Assembly: GCF_027359925.1 (NCBI RefSeq)
Contig: NZ_CP114767.1
Coordinates: forward strand, 2,976,001 to 3,040,000
Reading direction: 5' to 3'
Source of the DNA: Hymenobacter canadensis
Lineage (GTDB): Bacteria; Bacteroidota; Bacteroidia; Cytophagales; Hymenobacteraceae
Length of the DNA stretch: 64,000 bases
Position 1 is the first letter of the stretch, and each line of letters starts with the position of its first letter. The position numbers and the translations under genes were made by a program. Of the stretch, positions 60,349-64,000 are shown piece after piece. The notes below the pieces were generated by a model. The model was not told the origin of the DNA. It did not search any database and saw only the letters and a program-made list of their open reading frames with translations.

Positions 60349-62469
60349 ATGGAAAAGACTGAGAAGAAGTCCGTAGCGGCGAAACCTGAACTTCTGAACC
60401 GGGAGCTGAGCTGGCTGGCCTTCAACCGCCGCGTGCTGCAGGAAGCCCAGAATCCGCAGGTGCCGCTGCTGGAGCGCCTCAAGTTCATGGCCATTTTCAG
60501 CTCCAACCTCGACGAGTATTTCAAGGTGCGGGTAGCCACGCTACGGCGCCTCGTGAAGCTCAAGAAAAAAACCCGCGCCAAGCTGGGCGAAGACCCGGCC
60601 GCCCAGCTCAAAGACCTGCTCGAAGAAGTGGGCCGCCAGCAGCAGGAGTTCGGCGACACGTTCCGCAACGGGCTGCTGCCGGCCCTGCGCGAGCAGCACA
60701 TCCACCTGGTGTCGGAGCACGACCTGAGCGAGGAGCAGCAGCAGTGGGTGCAGCAGTATTTCGAGCAGAACGTGCAGGATTTGCTTTCGCCCGTGATTCT
60801 CGATGACAACCTGCACCACCTGTTTCTGAAAGACCAAACGGTGTACCTCACCTTCCACCTCACGGAGCCCGAGGCCACTGGCAAAAAGAAAAAGCACGAC
60901 GCCGACGAGCGGGTGATGGTGATGGAGCTGCCTGCCAAGCGCCACGGCGGCCGTTTCGTGCAGCTGCCCGCCATCGGCGATGAGCGGTACGTGATGTTCC
61001 TCGACGACGTGATTCGGGTGTGCGCGCACACGCTGTTTCCGAAGTTTGGGAAGGTGCAGGTGCACGCCGTGAAACTCTCCCGCGACGCGGAGCTCGACAT
61101 TCAGGAGGAGGTATCGGGCAACCTGATGCTCAAGATCAAGAGCAGCCTGCAGAAGCGCGAAACCGGCTACCCCGCCCGCCTGCTCTACGACCCGGCCATG
61201 CCCAAGGCCGTGTTGAAAGCCATGATCCAGAAAACCGGCATCGGCAAAGACGAGCTGGTGGAAGGCAGCCGCTACCACAACTTCCGCGACTTCTTCGGCT
61301 TCCCCGACCTGGGCCTCTCGCACCTCGTGTACGAGCCGCACCCGCCGCTGCCGCACCCCACGCTACCGCGCACCGGCAAGATGCTGCCCGCCATTGCCGA
61401 GCGCGACCACCTGCTCAACCTACCCTACCAGTCGTTCGACTACGTGACGCGCCTGATTACGGAGGCCGCCCTCGATCCGCAGGTCAGCGGCATAAGCATC
61501 ACACTCTACCGCGTCTCCAGCAAGAGCGAGGTAGCCAAAGCGCTGCTGAAAGCCGTGAAAAACGGCAAGCAGGTGACCGTGGTGGTGGAGCTGAAAGCCC
61601 GCTTCGACGAGGAAAGCAATATGTACTGGGCCGAGAAGCTCCAAAAGGCCGGCGCCAACGTCATCTATGGCATTCCGGAACTGAAAGTACACAGCAAGCT
61701 GCTGCTCATCACGCGGGCTGAGGAAGGCCAGAACCGTCTCTACGCCTACTTGAGCACCGGCAACTTCAACGAGGTAACCAGCAACATCTACGCCGACCAC
61801 GGCCTGTTCACCAGCGACCCACGCCTGACCAGCGAGGTGGGCGAGGTGTTCCGCTATTTCCACGACCGGCTCGACAAAACCGGGCAGTTCGAGCACCTGC
61901 TGGTGGCGCCATTTGAGCTGCGCGAAAAGCTGAACGGCCTGATTGATGCCGAAATAGCCCGGGCCCGCAAGGGCGAGGACGCCTACATTATTCTCAAGCT
62001 AAACGCCCTGCAGGACGAGCGCATGATCCTGAAGCTCTACGAAGCCAGCACGACCGGCGTGCGGGTGGAGCTGCTGATCCGCGGTATTTCGTGTTTGATT
62101 CCGGGCCGCGTGGGGCAGAGCGAGAACATCACCCAGCGCGCCATCGTGGACCGCTACCTGGAGCACGCCCGCCTCTACGTGTTCGGCAACGGCGGCGACG
62201 AAAAGCTCTACGTGGCTTCGTCCGACTGGATGGCCCGCAACCTCGACCGCCGCGTGGAAGTGGCTTTCCCTATTCTAGATCCTAAGCTGCGGACAGAAGT
62301 GCGCCACATGCTGGACCTGCAGCGCCAAGACAGCGTGAAGTCGCGCGACTGGCAGAACAACTTCGTGGGGCCCACCACCGAGCCGGCCGCCAACGCCGCC
62401 GCCGTGCGTGCCCAGTTTGATACCTACGCTTGGCTGAAGAAGAATAGCCGCCGACGCAAAACCGCATAG
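60349..62469 (+). CDS. ppk1: Polyphosphate kinase 1
   Basis: 706 residues. N domain with LNRELSWLAFNRRVLQEAQN (about 15-34), head domain, and two PLD-like C domains. The phosphorylated histidine is H448 in ELKVHSKLLLI. Conserved blocks DYVTRLITEAALDPQVSGIS, YAYLSTGNFNEVTSNIYADH and SSDWMARNLDRRVEVAFPIL are present. It makes polyphosphate from ATP. TACCTTTA just before the ATG is a possible promoter box. The phosphatase gene upstream could be functionally linked but need not be. Confidence 0.96.
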   Translation: MEKTEKKSVAAKPELLNRELSWLAFNRRVLQEAQNPQVPLLERLKFMAIFSSNLDEYFKVRVATLRRLVKLKKKTRAKLGEDPAAQLKDLLEEVGRQQQEFGDTFRNGLLPALREQHIHLVSEHDLSEEQQQWVQQYFEQNVQDLLSPVILDDNLHHLFLKDQTVYLTFHLTEPEATGKKKKHDADERVMVMELPAKRHGGRFVQLPAIGDERYVMFLDDVIRVCAHTLFPKFGKVQVHAVKLSRDAELDIQEEVSGNLMLKIKSSLQKRETGYPARLLYDPAMPKAVLKAMIQKTGIGKDELVEGSRYHNFRDFFGFPDLGLSHLVYEPHPPLPHPTLPRTGKMLPAIAERDHLLNLPYQSFDYVTRLITEAALDPQVSGISITLYRVSSKSEVAKALLKAVKNGKQVTVVVELKARFDEESNMYWAEKLQKAGANVIYGIPELKVHSKLLLITRAEEGQNRLYAYLSTGNFNEVTSNIYADHGLFTSDPRLTSEVGEVFRYFHDRLDKTGQFEHLLVAPFELREKLNGLIDAEIARARKGEDAYIILKLNALQDERMILKLYEASTTGVRVELLIRGISCLIPGRVGQSENITQRAIVDRYLEHARLYVFGNGGDEKLYVASSDWMARNLDRRVEVAFPILDPKLRTEVRHMLDLQRQDSVKSRDWQNNFVGPTTEPAANAAAVRAQFDTYAWLKKNSRRRKTA

Positions 62470-62493
62470 CGTCATTTAGCAACAGAACGTCTG

Positions 62494-62566
62494 GCAGAAC
62501 GGAGCGAAGCATCTCGCTAGTGTGGTAAAAATTCCTGCACTAGCGAGATGCTTCGCTCCGTTCTGC
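62494..62566. repeat. Palindrome, AGCGAAGCATCT family, after ppk1
   Basis: Perfect 29-base arms (62494-62522 and 62538-62566; GCAGAACGGAGCGAAGCATC...). An outer CAGAACG/CGTTCTG pair (62483-62489 with 62571-62577) extends it asymmetrically. It begins 25 bases past the ppk1 stop. The 308-base spacer to the next gene otherwise holds only that gene's promoter box. Confidence 0.9.
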
Positions 62567-62635
62567 TTAACGTTCTGCTGTCCCATCATAACGCCCGGCA
62601 AACCCTCTCTTCACACGGAAGTAACACAGGAGCAG

Positions 62636-62643
62636 TACCTTTG
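62636..62643 (+). promoter_or_regulatory. -7 box before the DUF3850 gene
   Basis: TACCTTTG matches TAnnTTTG. It is 134 bases before the ATG, so the leader would be long. No upstream TTG at ideal spacing. Confidence 0.5.
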
Positions 62644-62777
62644 TGCTGCCCGCCGGCCTGCGCCGGCCCGCCCGCCCGCGGCAACCAACGCCGCGCGCAT
62701 CAGGTAAAATACCCTGATAGTCAGCCCACGGCAGCTTGCCGGGGCGGTTCCTGTTCCACCCTTTGCACTTCCACACC

Positions 62778-63110
62778 ATGTTGTATTCGTCCTCTGTCAC
62801 CCGTTTCGCTTCAGCCCTCACCCCTACCTTCCACGAACTGAAAGTCTGGCCCGCCTGCTTTGCCGCCGTCCTCGATGGCCGCAAGGCCTTCGACGTGCGC
62901 TTCAATGACCGGGACTACCAGATCGGTGATGCCGTGCTACTGCGCGAGTACGAGCCCGAAAGTGAGCAGTTCAGCGGCCGAAGTACCGAGCGCTGGATCA
63001 GCTACCTGCTGCAGGGCGGCGCATTCGGCCTGGAAAACGGCTGGTGCGTGCTAGGCCTGGCCGAGCACCCGCCCCTGCCGGCCGGCGTCAGCGATACGCG
63101 CCTCTGGTAG
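62778..63110 (+). CDS. DUF3850 (ASCH/PUA-like) protein
   Basis: 110 residues from ATG 62778. The RNA-binding PUA/ASCH-like fold is indicated by HELKVWPACFAAVLDGRKAF, FNDRDYQIGDAVLLREYEPE and the C-terminal NGWCVLGLAEHP. Family members are small, often phage- or plasmid-borne; the role is unknown. The upstream in-frame codons to 62736 give no conserved sequence. A terminator follows. Confidence 0.88.
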   Translation: MLYSSSVTRFASALTPTFHELKVWPACFAAVLDGRKAFDVRFNDRDYQIGDAVLLREYEPESEQFSGRSTERWISYLLQGGAFGLENGWCVLGLAEHPPLPAGVSDTRLW

Positions 63111-63137
63111 CTACCTGCCACTTCCCCTCACCCATAT

Positions 63138-63168
63138 GCCCCAGCCCACCCGGTTGGGGCTTTTTTTT
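63138..63168 (+). terminator. Terminator after the DUF3850 gene
   Basis: GCCCCA (63138-63143) pairs with TGGGGC (63155-63160), then eight T. Confidence 0.7.
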
Positions 63169-63305
63169 GCCTCACCCTTTCCCCATTTCCTGCATCGGAA
63201 AGGCTGAATAACTAGGCCGCCAGCCGGCTGGTACCATCGGACCGGAGCCGAAGAGCGCGGGGCGAAATTCCGTGCTATCTTCCGTGCCGTTTTATTCTTG
63301 TCTCT

Positions 63306-63479
63306 ATGCCGTTTTCCTTATCCGCAGCGAAAAACCGCACCATCTGCTTTACCCAGAAGTGGCCAGGCGCAACCCAGGAGCAGGCAGAAGCCCTTGGCAT
63401 TGATTTATTCACTGGATCCGGTGCGACCTGCCGCCGGGTGGCCACCTGCGACGAGCCCGTGCAAAAGCGCTTCGGCTAG
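63306..63479 (+). CDS. Possible small protein
   Basis: 57 residues from ATG 63306 (starts MPFSLSAAKNRTICFTQ), ending TAG 63477-63479. No recognised motif; four cysteines, one at residue 14 and two near the end (TCRRVATC). It is the only plausible gene in the ~570-base stretch between the DUF3850 gene and the last gene, and its codon use is unremarkable. Real status is uncertain. Confidence 0.35.
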   Translation: MPFSLSAAKNRTICFTQKWPGATQEQAEALGIDLFTGSGATCRRVATCDEPVQKRFG

Positions 63480-63682
63480 CCGGCATTTATTGCGCTGCTC
63501 ACTATGCCCCTGCCTTGGCAAAGCCAACCTTAGTAGGGCCATGGGCCTGCGTTACCGCCCGGCCCAACGAGTGGCAGCCGTCTGGAATTCCGCTTCAGCC
63601 AGTAATGACAGCAGCAAGCGCCCCGGCTGCCTGTGCCCCAAGGCCCGCCAAACTATCCACTATAACCACTCATTCCCCCCGC

Positions 63683-64000
63683 ATGTCGCTGCTTCCCACC
63701 ATCACCACCGAGGGCTATACAATACAGCATCGCCCCGATCTGCGCGTGCTGGTGCTGCGCTGGCTGCACCCCCAGACGCTGTACGAAACGCAGGAGTCTT
63801 ACCAGCAGCTGCTAACTCTGGCGCAGGAGTACGGCTGCCCCCGCTGGCTGCTGGATGGCCGCCGCGACGGCCCCCTGGACGTGTATACCACCCACTGGCT
63901 GGTTGGCCACTTCTTCCCTGAAGCCGTGCGCGCCCTGGCCCCGGCCCGGCTGTGCATGGCCGCGCTCAGCTCACAGGCCCGCCTGGAGCAGCTCCACACC
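63683..64000 (+). CDS. Hypothetical protein, cut by window end
   Basis: 106 residues visible from ATG 63683 (MSLLPTITTEGYTIQHRPDL); the frame stays open to the last base, so the protein continues outside. The sequence has VLVLRWLHPQTLYETQESYQ and GCPRWLLDGRRDGPLDVYTT, an alternating helix/strand pattern like the STAS-like or SpoIIAA-like small domains. I do not identify the family. Confidence 0.7.
   Translation, partial: MSLLPTITTEGYTIQHRPDLRVLVLRWLHPQTLYETQESYQQLLTLAQEYGCPRWLLDGRRDGPLDVYTTHWLVGHFFPEAVRALAPARLCMAALSSQARLEQLHT

Noticed and set aside
62567..62905. 112-residue minus-strand frame over the DUF3850 start
   Set aside because: Arg/Gly-rich shadow; it translates a palindrome arm, and the plus strand has a recognised family.
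63298..63921. 207-residue plus-strand frame near the right end
   Set aside because: Overlaps the open frame from 63683 out of phase and has a low-complexity translation; the latter has more protein-like sequence.

Overview
The window looks like chromosomal DNA from a GC-rich member of the Bacteroidota, most likely Hymenobacter or a close relative in the Cytophagales. The reasons are a full-length SprA (type IX secretion translocon), five proteins ending in a type IX (Por) secretion sorting domain, perfect Bacteroidota promoter boxes (TAnnTTTG), and the protein families present. The genus is an inference from these traits, not a database match. Coding density is high. I see no phage, plasmid, IS element or CRISPR array.

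Layout. 0.1-6.5 kb: secreted M36 metallopeptidase, SpoU-type RNA methyltransferase, mutS. 6.5-8.7 kb: tRNA-Gly, a free-standing HNH endonuclease whose stop codon lies inside the next gene, tRNA-Leu, then a two-gene exosortase locus. 8.8-11.7 kb: MoxR ATPase, a small membrane protein, an ECF sigma/anti-sigma-like pair. 11.8-15.3 kb: surface-polysaccharide genes (methyltransferase, flippase, GT4 glycosyltransferase). 15.4-20.2 kb: a type IX-exported beta-helix protein and a TonB-dependent receptor. 20.3-24.5 kb: yicC, a small exported protein, M28 peptidase, VanZ-like protein, gcvH. 24.6-35.5 kb: sprA, ruvA, maeB. 35.6-43.6 kb: envelope proteins, including an MG2/TonB-plug protein bracketed by two copies of a repeat and a gluzincin/beta-propeller/barrel protein. 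43.9-47.8 kb: msrA, a PAS-only protein, and an aminotransferase/omega-amidase pair. 47.9-53.5 kb: FG-GAP type IX cargo, murF, rfbC, GT4. 53.7-55.9 kb: membrane cytochrome c and hflX. 56.1-59.4 kb: two tandem M43 metalloproteases. 59.7-64 kb: SixA-like phosphatase, ppk1, a DUF3850 protein, and a gene cut by the window end.

How it fits together. SprA is the outer-membrane channel for type IX cargo. The M36 and both M43 proteases, the beta-helix protein and the FG-GAP protein all carry the matching C-terminal domain, so this region combines part of the machine with several clients. Flippase, glycosyltransferases, methyltransferase and RfbC point to surface-glycan synthesis. The aminotransferase and omega-amidase form a plausible methionine/glutamine keto-acid salvage pair.

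The most noteworthy non-coding content is a set of intergenic palindromes. One family carries a GTCATnnnGAGC/AGCGAAG core and lies mainly downstream of genes. One family has a compensating base pair between copies. One pair of about 107 bp brackets a single gene. In addition, a TTGA-N7-TCAA dyad sits at the same distance before both M43 protease genes.
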